Below, one piece after another: positions 23,060-34,489 of a DNA stretch of 64,000 nt. Both the position numbers and the translations under genes were made by a program. The notes under the pieces were generated by a model. That model was not told the origin of the DNA. It searched no databases and saw only the letters and a program-made list of their open reading frames with translations. This DNA comes from Sepioteuthis lessoniana (lineage: Eukaryota > Mollusca > Cephalopoda > Myopsida > Loliginidae): assembly GCA_963585895.1 (NCBI GenBank), contig OY757915.1, positions 94,981,071-95,045,070 of the forward strand, in the 5' to 3' direction. Every line of letters starts with the position of its first letter. The first letter of the stretch is position 1.

Positions 23060-26038
23060 CCACAGAAAAAAGAATTCTATCCCTACTTTCTCTAAAGTTT
23101 CACAAAAATAACTTACTATACAGAGATGTATACACACTAAGTTATAAGAAAAGTAATTGGAGTATTTCTACTTCTGAACTGCACAATAGTCACAATTATA
23201 CAGAAGGATAAATATATGTATTCATAAATGTGTACATTGTGTTTGAAGAAAGTTTTTAATCCTTTTTAGCAATAAAAAAAAAATAATTTCATTATATCTA
23301 AATCCTGTTTTCTCTGAATGAGGTTATCATGAATTATTACCGATTATGTTTTATTTGCATATTATTTCTACCCTCCTATCTTTAGGGGTGTGTCTTTTAT
23401 GAAACACCATCTATTTAACATATGAGCATTTACCTGTTTTTTTTTTTTTCATTTCTGTTATTATTTGAACTTTCTCTTCTATTTAGTGACAATTCATTTA
23501 TATTTATAGTAATAAAAAAAAATGCTCCAGTATTTCAGATTTGTAAGAGGAAAAAATACAGGAACTTGATATGCATTGAAGGTTTAAACTCTTCATTATT
23601 CTTATTAGATTACTCCTTTTTTTCTGTTCAATTTACTCTAACAAATAGCATGTTGTCTTGTTCATGAGAATTGCAAGTTAATTTTATCTCTTGCAAAGCA
23701 ATTTTTTTCACAGTATTTCAATCAGAGGACAAGGATAGCAGTTATACATATTTACCTAACCCCTCCGCTCGGGCAGGATATGACACAAGGTCAATTTTTT
23801 AGCAGTTATAGTTAACAATTATGTATCCCTTTCTTGTGTGATGTTAATGATGGTGGCAAAGTTGTGATGTTGGTTAAGAACTCGGTGATAAGGTCATGAG
23901 GAAAGGGTATTGTCTGGGATTATGGCAACAGGAATATTAGTGACAGGCTTAAGATAAATCTCTGTCTCTAATGAGAAGGTGATTAAAATAGTGATAAGAT
24001 TGACAGTGACCATAGTAGTAGTGGCATAAAGAATTGGTTATTGCCACTGCTTCAAAAGATACTGATGGTTGCAGGAACAACAGTTCAGTGAGTTAAAGCA
24101 AATAATGTTGATAGTGGTGGTAGTTCCTGTCACAGTTTCCATTGTCATGGCAACCAGAGAAGCAGCCACTACTGCAGTTGCTGTGTTTTCAAAGCTTGTT
24201 GCATCCTATAAAGTGTTTGGTTGCATACACATATTTCTCACCTTGACTTTATTACCTGCCTTGCTGTGTTATTTCTTGGAACCTTTAACAACTCGTTTGT
24301 ATCATTGGAAGGATGGGTTTTTTTTTTAACTGGTCTGTGAGAGATCAAATCATTATTATTATTTTGAGCTATACCATTATCTTCCTTATATATATATATA
24401 TATATATTTTTTTTTTTTTTGCATAAATGAAAAACTCATTAATTTTTAAATAACTTAATACAAAAAAAATGTTCACCAATGCTCAAAACATGAATATTTG
24501 TTAAATATCATAAATATAAAATTTGTTCAGGGAATAATAAACAAAAAATATTTTTCTTGGTATATCAAAACTTTTTTGGTCTAAGTTAAACAATTTTCTC
24601 TTTGATCACTATTGTTAATTTGTACATTACCTCTCAGTAAAACAATTAATCTTTATGAAACTTAACATTAATGAACATAAAATATATACCTAATTACGAC
24701 CAAAAAACTAACTAGTATGCAATATTTCACCTGGATATGAATTAAAATAACTTTATATGCCTGATAATAATGAGAAATGTGATTTATTCACTTTTCCTAT
24801 GAAGGTGGATCTGACACAAAGTCCAGGTTTGTATGGGGCCCATATATTAATAATTCCAGAAGTCATTTTTGAGTGCCTCAAACTCTACCTTTTAAAGTGA
24901 AATAGAGAAATGCAGCCTGGAGGAACAGTTCTCTGGAACTTAATTTTGAGTCAGTTAAAATACAGGATGGAGATATATGGTTTAATCATGAGGCAGGTGA
25001 AACAGAAATTTATAAAAATAAAAAAAATTAAACAAACCAAAATTTCAAAATCAAGAAAGGCCTTTCTAATTTTTGTTTTATAGACAAATGTTTCCTATGT
25101 TTAAGGGATAATATTCTCCCTGCTTATAAAATAATGCTTCTATTTAAAAGACAGTATTGTCCATTTATAAATACTTTTTTGTTTATAAAACAGTATTGTC
25201 TGTTCATAAAAACAATACTTTTTATACAAGCAATGGTATTGTCCATTTGTAAAATTATGGTTCAATATATTTTAGAGTGGGTATTTATTCATTAAAAAAC
25301 TGATACAATGTTTTCTTTTATATCAACTATCTTTAATGATACAAGCCTTATCATGCATTGATTTTGCGCCTGTTATCTTGACAATATCTTCATAGACATG
25401 AAAAACAAAATATTACTTCCACAACCACCCATTTTTTAAATTTTTTTATTTTGCTCTCAGTGAAATCAGTAAGGAGACTGCATTTAATTAAATTCCTTAA
25501 TTATGTGTACATTACTGAATACCCTGACTTCTTTTGTCTTCTTGTGGTAATGTTGTCTTGTTTTAATCATTGTGGTAGAATGTTTGCATAATTGTGAGCA
25601 TGTGAGTATAAGAATGATAAAATTTTGCTATCCATACTATCAAGACAATAAAAAGAACGAGAGATTTCACTCCTTGAAACTTACTTAATTCTTAGCTATT
25701 TACTTTACCCCTCACCAAAGAAAAAAAAAAGAAAAGATGAAACAGAAAGCTAAATATGTCTAGAGCAATAATAAAAGGCATGACCCTAATGTCCCTGTAA
25801 GGCATGATGATGTCACACTGCAAAAAAACAAAAAAACAAAAGAAAGAAAGAAAACTCTTTAAAAAAATGTTATAACAATACCAAACTTTTTCAAAGAAAA
25901 AAGGGTATGACATTATAGCAAGATGATTTTGGTTTTTTTTTTTAATCTAAATTCAAAATGAATTTTCAAAAACTTAAAAAGATTTGAAGCACAAATGATA
26001 CTTGAAGAGAAAAAAACAAAAAAAAAGCAAAAATAACA
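23060..26038. other. AT-rich sequence without genes
   Basis: The frame at 24069-24329 is hydrophobic but lacks splice borders and lies in degenerate GTTG/GTGG repeats, so it is not called. A short motif GACACAAGGTCAATTT at 23779 is shared with repeats at 32750, 41950, 47680 and 57037. A (TA)n run is at 24389-24407. Confidence 0.4.
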
Positions 26039-26061
26039 ATGTCAAATTTTTACATATCTTT

Positions 26062-26816
26062 TCCTTTGTTTTTTTTCTTTCTTTCTTTTTCCACTTTTCA
26101 TGAATGTCCCACCATGATTTTTACACCTTTTCTTTCTTTTTTCTTTCTTTCTTTTTCCACTTTTCATGAATATCCCACCATGATTTTTACACCTTTTCTT
26201 TCTTTTTTCTTTCTTTCTTTCTTTTTCCACTTTTCATGAATGTCCCACCATGATTTTTACACCTTTTCTTTCTTTTTTCTTTCTTTCTTTTTCCACTTTT
26301 CATGAATATCCCACCATGATTTTTACACCTTTTCTTTCTTTTTTCTTTCTTTCTTTCTTTTTCCACTTTTCATGAATGTCCCACCATGATTTTTACACCT
26401 TTTCTTTCTTTTTTCTTTCTTTCTTTCTTTTTCCACTTTTCATGAATGTCCCACCATGATTTTTACACCTTTTCTTTCTTTTTTCTTTCTTTCTTTTTCC
26501 ACTTTTCATGAATATCCCACCATTATTTTTACACCTTTTATTTCTTTTTTCTTTCTTTCTTTTTCCACTTTTCATGAATGTCCCACCATGAGTTTTACAC
26601 CTTTTCTTTCTTTTTTCTTTCTTTCTTTTTCCACTTTTCATGAATGTCCCACCATGATTTTTACACCTTTTCTTTCTTTTTTCTTTCTTTCTTTCTTTTT
26701 CCACTTTTCATGAATGTCCCACCATGATTTTTACACCTTTTCTTTCTTTTTTCTTTCTTTCTTTCTTTTTCCACTTTTCATGAATGTCCCACCATGATTT
26801 TTACACCTTTTCCCTC
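26062..26816 (+). repeat. Minisatellite, about 11 copies of 66 or 70 bp
   Basis: Each unit is a (CTTT)n stretch, then CCACTTTTCATGAATGTCCC and ACCATGATTTTTACACC. The CCAC marker occurs at 26091, 26157, 26227, 26293, 26363, 26433, 26499, 26565, 26631, 26701 and 26771. Spacings are 66 or 70, so units differ by one CTTT. Unit variants (GAATATCCC versus GAATGTCCC) recur in several copies. Open frames on both strands through the array are by-products of a unit near 22 codons. Confidence 0.97.
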
Positions 26817-26840
26817 AAATGATAAAATAGCTAAATGACT

Positions 26841-29470
26841 TTAAAAAAAAAAAAAAAAAAAAAAGACTATCAACTGATGGCCTGGTGAAATAAGTGAAAC
26901 TTGTAGTTATAGAGAGAAGCCATTTGCCATTGATTTTCTTGTTATTAACTTTAAAGGGATTAAGTCTTCCCTTTCCCCCCACCCATTACCTCATCCTTTT
27001 CTTTTATCTTCTCCTTCTCTTTCATTTCATTCTCTCTCTCCTATTCATATTTCTCTACTTTTTATTGCTTTTCTCTTTTATCTTTACCTTATTTCTTTCT
27101 TTCTTCTCTCAATTGATATATTAGAAGCTAATAATGATATATATATATATATATCTTTACTTATCACAGCTTATATATGTGGCCTTTAAGATTTTTTTTC
27201 TCTGGATCAGTGTTAATAGCTAATTGAATTTTTAAATAAAATAAGTAAAATATTTCTGACAATTATCCCTTTTATATTACCATGATAAGATTGAATATAA
27301 GGGCTAATTAGTGTCAAGAATCAAATCTTCGAATCAGTCTCCAAATTCACTGTTTTAAAAGAATAAACTTAACAAGTATTCCTTACCTCGAGATTTTTAT
27401 CAAGCAGCACATTTATGTTCCTGTAAAGTCTATGGTACCAAAGGGGTAAATTTTTCAAAACAAATAAACTGATTCTAGAATATTATTAATCATGTTCTTT
27501 AAGTATATAATTAGTTGTACCAAATTGATTCAGTACATTTATGTACTCCTTACTACCAAATTTCCTATACCAAAAAAGCAGCTGAATTGGCTTGTAAGGC
27601 AAGGTTTATACCATTCTATTACCTGTTCTTATATGATTTTCAATTTAAACTCTAAGTTTATTACATTTCCTGTCCCTTGAGATTACTATATTTGCCTATG
27701 TATCAAATGTACAATAATACCAAATATAAAATTGTTAGGCTTGTATTCAGGCTCATGATTCTTCTTTTACCTTCGGTTTATTGTGGTCAGCACATATATT
27801 CACTCAAAAAAATGGGCATAAACTTGAGAACTGACAGTGGCTTTTTATGGTCGGTTTAAGCTGCACGTCTTTCTATTATGTCTTCATTTTCACTACATTT
27901 TTGTGCTTGTAAAACCCACAATTTCTTAAAGGTATGACTGCAATAAAGATATTTGAAATTGTTTTTCTTCCTCCCACAAATTAAAATAAGCCTGTTTGGA
28001 AGCCTCTGAGAAATCATTCTATATTATATCCTTCATTACATTTTGGTAAGCTTATCTGAGATACTCAGGGAACCTACATATAAAAATGTTTTGAAGGAGG
28101 AACAAAAAAAAGAGAAATAAAAATAAGGACAGAAATGTAAAAGAGAAATATATATAAAAAAAATAAAGCATTTTCTGTAATCAAATGTTTGGCTCTGTGA
28201 TAAGAACAAAGAAGAAGAGGTCTAGGAGATTCCATTTAAGTGTGGTTTGGGTAGGGGCTCGCTATTTCGAACTCTCTGATGGAAAATCTGACTTTGCTTT
28301 TGAGCATGACCTCATCCTGCCTACAAGTCGGTTTAGTATTTGAAAAAGCTGCTCTATCTATTTAATGTAATTATCTACCAAACTTTATTACCAGTGACTA
28401 ACACAGGTTTAGCTCAGCAGATAGAATGGAGGACTAGCAGCCGAGAGGTCTGACGTTCCATTGCAAGTAGCATATTGGTAGAAATATATTAATGTTTACT
28501 TTACCTAAAAGTGATTTCAGTTCAAGATAACTCCTAGAATTTACAAAATCTGAACTCTGTTGTATAGACAGAAAAAAAGTTCATAAAAACTTCTTTTTTT
28601 TTCTTTTTTTTTAAATCATCAGAAGTGGAAGGAAAAGGAAAGGATATTTTTTTTTATACTTTAAAAAATGGCAAATTGCTTCTGAAATTTATATTGAAAA
28701 AAAAAAATGTAAAAAGTAAGATTTTTTAGTGTGATTTTCTTGTACTTTCATATGTAAGAATCCATAGCGGAATAGAAATTTAAAAGACTTTCTTTTTTTT
28801 TTTTAAATCGTGTCAGTTTCAGGATGCGTATAACACAACCGCTTTTTATCCAAACCCTGTTGTTTGTTTGTTTGTTTGTTTATTTTTTCTCCCCCAATCT
28901 CTTGAAAATGATAAATAAAATGCATTGAAAAACATGCAAAAAAAAAAGAAGAAAAACATGATTGCTGTAATTTTTATAACTTTCATTCCATTATTGTGAT
29001 AGAGAAATGCATTGTGTTTTATTTTTTATTATAATTCTTGTTATTCCATTTTTTTTTTTTGTCACATTTTGAAATACCCAGGATATGATCAGATGCTTTG
29101 TATTACATTCCATTAAAATGGAAAATCAGAAAGAAATTAAAAGAAATTAACAACTGAAGAAAAAAGTGGAAAACACACATTTAGAGACACACACACACAC
29201 CAGCATATAAACATAGTTTTTCAAGAAAAACACAACTTATGAATTTCAAAAAAATTAATCTTTGAATGGTGTCTTCCTATTGTGTGGGAGAATAATTAAG
29301 TGTGAGAAAAGTTTACTATATAAAAAACAAAAAACATGAAACTACTTTTTTAAATGCCTATTCAAAAAATCTTCATGTAAGGGGCACTACGTTCTAAAAT
29401 GTTTTTTTTTTTTTCTTATCTGATATTTTTATCCCAGTTCAGAATTTCACAAATTAGGCATCTGATTCTC
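26841..29470. other. Non-coding stretch with one tRNA-like remnant
   Basis: Poly-A at 26841-26864, a C/T-rich tract at 26970-27110 and (TA)n at 27137-27154. GTTTAGCTCAGCAGATAGAA at 28408 with GACGTTCCATTGC at 28452 resembles tRNA boxes A and B, but the stems are not preserved. I read it as a SINE remnant, not a tRNA gene. No exon is seen. Confidence 0.4.
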
Positions 29471-29486
29471 TTACACTACTCATGAA

Positions 29487-29731
29487 GGGGTGTCCTCATG
29501 GTGTAATGGTTAAAGTGATGGACTGTGAAATCATAGTAAGCAAGTTCAAACTCCAGTCACGCTATTACCTTTACTTTTGGGCAAATACCCTTGGGAAAGG
29601 TATGAACCCCCTTATCCTCCCAGCTATGGGTTAAATAGTACCAATACTGTTCTTTTAGGAGAATAGCTTTTGGCATTAAATAACCTACAAAGGTTGATAT
29701 GCCATTAAACAAAGAAACCTAACCTAACCTA
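29487..29731 (+). mobile_element. SINE family 1, full length, with 12-bp target duplication
   Basis: Intact order: GGGTGTCCTCATGG, GTAATGGTTAAAGTGATGG (box A), AAGTTCAAACTCC (box B), the body AATACCCTTGGGAAAGG and AACCCCCTTATCC, the 3' end TGGCATTAAATAACC and a CTAACCTAACCTAA tail. The element is bounded by ACTACTCATGAA at 29475-29486 and again at 29732-29743, a perfect 12-bp duplication typical of LINE-mobilised SINEs. Confidence 0.95.
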
Positions 29732-30345
29732 ACTACTCATGAATAAGGTTCCATCTTGAGAGAACAAAAATATACCTGAAAAAAAAAAATACTTTCCTTC
29801 ATGGCCTTAGGAAATATTGCAAACAATTCTCTCTCTGATTTCCCTTGGTTCTTTTCTTCAAGAACAAATTATTTTTTTTTAACTTCCTATGAGTAGCCTA
29901 TTTACAAGATTGATGATTTGTAGAAAAAAACTTTTTATATATATATTTCAGGACAACTAAAATGCAAAAATAAGAATTTCATAGCATTTTCAATCTGACA
30001 ACAAAGGATAGGCAGTATTTTATTTGAAGTCCTAATAAATAAAAAAAGGAATTTGTTTGAGAGCAGCCATAACATAAATCCCATAAAGAGCTGTCTTTTG
30101 AAATATATTTAAAAAGCATAAATTACCTCCCTTCCAACTTATAGGGGACCTAATTATGTTCATCCTTTGCTTGTCTGTTAAAATGTTACACTGTAATTGT
30201 TTAATATTTATTGTAATTAGATTTTTTTATGTTTAATAGCAAAGTTAATAGCTCAAAGTCATCAAAACCCCGTAACTTCAATTCATCTCCATTTTTTTAT
30301 CATTATTTTTGTTTACATTTCTCACATATAGTTGATGAGACATAT

Positions 30346-30460
30346 CATTGTAGTGTAATGGTTAACTAAGTCATACAGATTGGTCACAATTTAGTGATTT
30401 TGATCCTCATTAGGTGCCTCATACTTGCAGTCTTGTACCAAATCTAAGCTAAAGTCAAGT
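30346..30460 (+). mobile_element. SINE family 3 copy abutting the 5S-like array
   Basis: Box A-like GTAGTGTAATGGTTAAC, box B-like TTTTGATCCTCATTAGG, then GTGCCTCATACTTGCAGTCT TGTACC. It ends directly against the first 5S-like unit. Confidence 0.65.
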
Positions 30461-30870
30461 CACCTTTAAAGCACTAATTTCAGCTAAATTCCTAAAGTTA
30501 AACAGCTTGCTTAGTACTTAGATCGGTGACTATTTAGGAAACAGCAGGCACCATATAATGTGTGTAAGACTCAGGAAAGCTTGATAAATTCCAATTGGAG
30601 CTTAAAGTACCAATTCCTATTAGATCCCTCAAAGTTAAGCAGTAATGAGTTCACTCATCCTTTAGATGATTTACCATTTAGGAACAGCAGGTACCTTAAG
30701 GAATCTGAAGCCTGGGTGCTTGACCAATCAAAACTTGATAAATTCCAAGTTGAGCTTAAAACACCAGTGCCAGATCAAAGTTAAGCAGCAAATGAGCTTG
30801 TTCAGTACTTTAATGACCATTTAAGAACAAGTTTGTGTTCCAGACCAATCAAAGCTTAGTAAATTCAACA
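30461..30870 (+). repeat. Tandem array of degenerate 5S rRNA-like units
   Basis: Three units carry AAGTTAAACAG/AAGTTAAGCAG at 30496, 30632 and 30778, resembling the 5S rRNA internal promoter start AAGCTAAGCAG. Unit 1 continues TTAGTACTTAGATCGGTGAC, close to the 5S stretch TTAGTACTTGGATGGGAGAC, and then AGCAGGCACC. Unit 3 keeps TTCAGTACTTTAATGACC. Between cores the units share AAGCTTGATAAATTCCAA and GAGCTTAAA. The array is broken by substitutions, so it is likely 5S-derived pseudogenes or a 5S-type SINE, not functional 5S rDNA. Confidence 0.55.
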
Positions 30871-30879
30871 TGACTAAGT

Positions 30880-32030
30880 AGATGATGAATTGTAAAAAAT
30901 CTCCTTTTTTTTAAAAAAAATCTCCCATTTCTATGACAGACTTTTAACTATTCAGCATCTAGCGTCTTTGTTTCCATATCTGAACATGATAAACCTGTTT
31001 TTTCTTGATTAGTTTTGTCATAAAAAAAACAGTATTTAGCCTTTGCCCTGTATACATAAAATTTTACTTGAAGAATTTAAATAAAAAAAAAAGTTATTTT
31101 CTGCTTGCGATCAGAAAATCATTTTGAAATCAAAGAAAAAAAAAAAAACATTGGCTGATGTGAAAAAATGTATTTCTATGTTTTTAAAATTTGTCATTTA
31201 AAAGATTAACAATATTCCTTAGAATCTATATTATTCAATACCATTTTGAAGTGGTGAAGACTATAAAAGAAATCACCCGATTACTGTTACATACAAAATA
31301 ATTTGGTTCTCATTACAAAATACAAAAAATAAGTTTCATATTTCATGTGATATATAAAATTACCTGACAAGTGGAAAAGGTCTTTTGTTACTACTTGGAT
31401 ACCATCATATTACAAGAACACTGTTTTTAATACTTTAATAACTTTTTTAACATCATTAAAAAAGAACAAAAAATAAATGAATTTTCATAACAGACACAAA
31501 AAAAAACAAAAAAAACAGTGAAACAATCTCATAAACTTCCATTTATTGGTGGAAAGTCTATTTGATCATGGGACATGCTGTTAAAATTGGGTTGAAAGAG
31601 TGAGCTTTCTGCTCTTCCTTTTTTAATAATATAAATTTGCTTGTGTGTGTGTTCTTTGAGATTTTTTTTTTTTTTTTTGCCAAGGTAAACAACAACAAAA
31701 AAAGGTTTTAAAAAGTGTTTCTGCAAAATGACATATCCAAGTATCATTCAAAATTTATTGTTTATTAATTTAAAATTTATTGTTTTATTTTTTATAGATA
31801 CATACATATATACATACACACACACATGCATACACTATATTTTGCCGCATATAAGACATGTCCTACATTAAGCAAAAAAAATAAATCAAAATTTTCTAGG
31901 GCCTGCTCCAGTTACCACTGGGGGAATATTGATAGATCCCAAACTTGACCCACACTGCTTATGAAACAGGGTGATTTTGTGGATCACATCTTGAAAAACG
32001 TGTCTTATATACTACAGAATACAGTGTGTG

Positions 32031-32072
<42 letters not shown>

Positions 32073-32550
32073 TTGTGAGAGGATGAGAGGGAATGTTGTA
32101 TAAAATACAGTCTAAAATATACCTAGGAAATATTACATATTTTAGCAAGTTTTTCTCATTCTATAATCAGACTTGTTATTTTGATTTACTGTAAAATTGA
32201 CTTAATCTTTTGTGGCATTGGTTCAGGAAACATAGCTTGCTCAAGGTCGTAATATTTAATGTTCTTTATAAAGTTCTGACAACACAGATTGTAGAAAACA
32301 TTATTTCAAAGTTCTATTTCTAATCTATCATTTTGTGGATTAGAATGCCACTTATTGAATCTTCATGAAGTAGTATGGCAGTTATTAGTACAAAAAAATA
32401 AAATTAGCAGACTGGGTTCAAATTTCAGCCAAGACTGCTTATTTTAATTTGGTACCTAGGAGTGAGTATGAATCTGGATTCCTATACTCCTTCTCATTGC
32501 TAGGTTTCTTGACAAAAATATTTCTTCTCTACTCTCTAACATAATAGTTG
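30880..32550. other. AT-rich sequence without genes
   Basis: Poly-A/T runs and a (TA)n tract at 32037-32069. TTTGCCGCATATAAGACATG (31842) and ACGTGTCTTATATACTACAG (31998) form an imperfect inverted pair around about 150 bases and may mark a small decayed transposon. No exons are seen. Confidence 0.4.
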
Positions 32551-32557
32551 ACTCAGG

Positions 32558-32795
32558 AGAGTGTGGATGAGTACAAGCTTTGGCAAACCCCTCACCTATG
32601 GCTACTGCCCACTGGTACAGGCACAATCCAACAAAGGCAAACTTAAGACTGTAAGCCCCCTCCCCCCCGGCTTCAGCTGGGCCATGGGCTGGGCTGGAGC
32701 TTTGGCTCTTGCATGACCTTCCCCTCACCTAAATCCCCACTATAATCGACCTTTGGGTCATTGACCTTGTGTCAAATCCTGTCTGGTGGGAGGCA
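32558..32795 (-). mobile_element. Repeat family Z copy
   Basis: On the minus strand it reads ACACAAGGTCAATGACCCAA, AGGTCGATTATAGTGGGG, CAGCTGAAGC, CTTTGTTGGATTGTGCC. The same order occurs on the + strand at 57025-57235. GC-rich relative to the surroundings. The antisense open frame is part of the repeat. The type of element is unknown. Confidence 0.75.
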
Positions 32796-32995
32796 GTAAA
32801 AATATACAAGCAGTGAAACCTGTAAAAAGTTGTTACACATTGTCAACTTTGATATATGAAAAAACAAGGTATTCAGATTATGTATTTATTTATATATGAA
32901 TAATATGCCAATGTTTCATTTTTTAACATTGCCCTATTATTCATGTAATATCTTTTTTTTCATATTTACATTCCATCAAATTTATTTCCATTTTA

Positions 32996-33035
<40 letters not shown>

Positions 33036-33650
33036 GTTTTACATAGTAAGTTTGTTTATAAACTTGCCTTTAAAGACACTTGTGGCATTCTGTTATAATT
33101 CATACATTTGCAAATAATAGTTGACACACTTGAGAACTGGAAATTGTAATGATTTATTTCCTTTATTCTAAAACTAATCTCTGATGTTCTGTTCTCTTCT
33201 AATTGTAATCATCTATCATCTTGTATATGTTACAATAGCACAAGGGTCTAATAAAACTAAACACTATCACATAACTGTGAATAACATTTGGTATTTGCTA
33301 TATGCAACAAATATAGGTCTAAGTTTGAATACTTACATATTTTCTATCACCAATATTGAGCTCTCTTTATTCATAAGTATAGAAAACTGTATAATTATGT
33401 TATGAATCATTATCATACATATCTATAGTTTCACTATTTTTGAAGTAGTTAAGAAATCCTCATATAAATGCAAGAAGAACGTTTACAGGTGTAATCTCTC
33501 ACAGAAATCTCTTCTCCTAAGGAATGGTAATTTTCATTAGTCTATCAATCATGTTTTTTAAAGAGGGAATAAAAATGGCTGGATTTATATCTAAAATTAA
33601 TTATCATTAAAAACAGGGTCACTAATTCTCAGATTTATTGATTCAAGATT
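32796..33650. other. AT-rich sequence without genes
   Basis: Contains a (TA)n tract at 32997-33031. The short frames at 32896 and 33184 have no coding character. Confidence 0.45.
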
Positions 33651-33661
33651 GCATTTAATAC

Positions 33662-33768
33662 TTTGAATGGTATGATAGTTAGCAAGCTGACCATCAGCAG
33701 TGAGTTTGATTCTCACTGGGTGCCCCATACTTCTGGCCTTGTGCCAAACTTAGTAAATGACTATATCA
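33662..33768 (+). mobile_element. SINE family 3 copy
   Basis: Head GATAGTTAGCAAGCTGAC, box B-like GTTTGATTCTCACTGGG, then GCCCCATACTTCTGGCCTTG, TGCCAAACTTAGTAAATGAC. The best preserved family-3 body in the window. Confidence 0.75.
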
Positions 33769-33819
33769 TGTTTCTATTCATAACATCCTTATAAAAAACA
33801 TAACTACATTCACAAGTTA

Positions 33820-34200
33820 TATAACCTATTGGATTGGGACAGGTCTCATGACCCATTAAGTTGTCATGGTGCCATGCCAAGTAATTCCTCTTTTTGGCAT
33901 CTCTCAGGTCGGTGGAGTTTACTTAGCAGTGTCCATCTCCTCTCCAAATAGGATGTAACAAACTGTAGTGGTTTACAAGGTACCAGCAACAAGGAATGAC
34001 CCCTTACCTGATCTATTTTCAAGCACTCAAAATTGTCTTTTTCACCAGGCAAATGACTCCAACTGCTTAACTCTTGTCATAGCACAGATGAAGTGGATTC
34101 ATGCCTTTCCCAAAGACATTAGTGTGAAGCATTCTCCATTGAGGCTACCTGTAGATCCAAAATTAATTGGTTCTTTACCAAGCTAAAATTCTACTTCTGT
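33820..34200. other. GC-richer block of unknown origin
   Basis: More GC-balanced than its flanks and open in one frame on each strand (72 and 62 codons). It has no splice borders and no family I recognise. It could be an exon remnant or an old repeat. Confidence 0.3.
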
Positions 34201-34260
34201 TTGACAATAATTGTTACTTTTGCATATATATTTAATACACTAACTGTGACTATTACTGGA

Positions 34261-34485
34261 GAAGTTCCCATTGTGTTGTGGCTAATGTGCTGGACTGCAA
34301 CATTGTAGTGAGTGAGTTCAAATTCCAGTTGTGCTATTACATTTACTTTCAGACTAATACCCTTGCAAAAGGTATGAACCCCCTTATCCCCCCAGTTATG
34401 GGTTAAATAGTACCACTACTATTCTTCTACACAGATGGATTTGGCATTAAATAACCCTTGAAGGTTCATATGCCATTAAAACCAG
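34261..34485 (+). mobile_element. SINE family 1 copy, diverged
   Basis: GAAGTTCCCATTGTGTTGTG GCTAATG head, AGTTCAAATTCCAG box B region, AACCCCCTTATCCCCCC body and a TTGGCATTAAATAACCC 3' end. The A/C-rich tail is short. Confidence 0.85.
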
Positions 34486-34489
34486 TGAA

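Noticed and set aside
24069..24329. Hydrophobic 86-codon frame
   Set aside because: It lies in degenerate GTTG/GTGG repeats with no splice sites and no recognisable family.
26042..26713. Lysine-rich and phenylalanine-rich open frames on both strands of the minisatellite
   Set aside because: They follow from a 66-bp (22-codon) unit without stops. 70-bp units shift the frame and no gene structure surrounds them.
28405..28480. Functional tRNA gene
   Set aside because: Box B is degenerate and stems are not preserved. Likely a SINE remnant.
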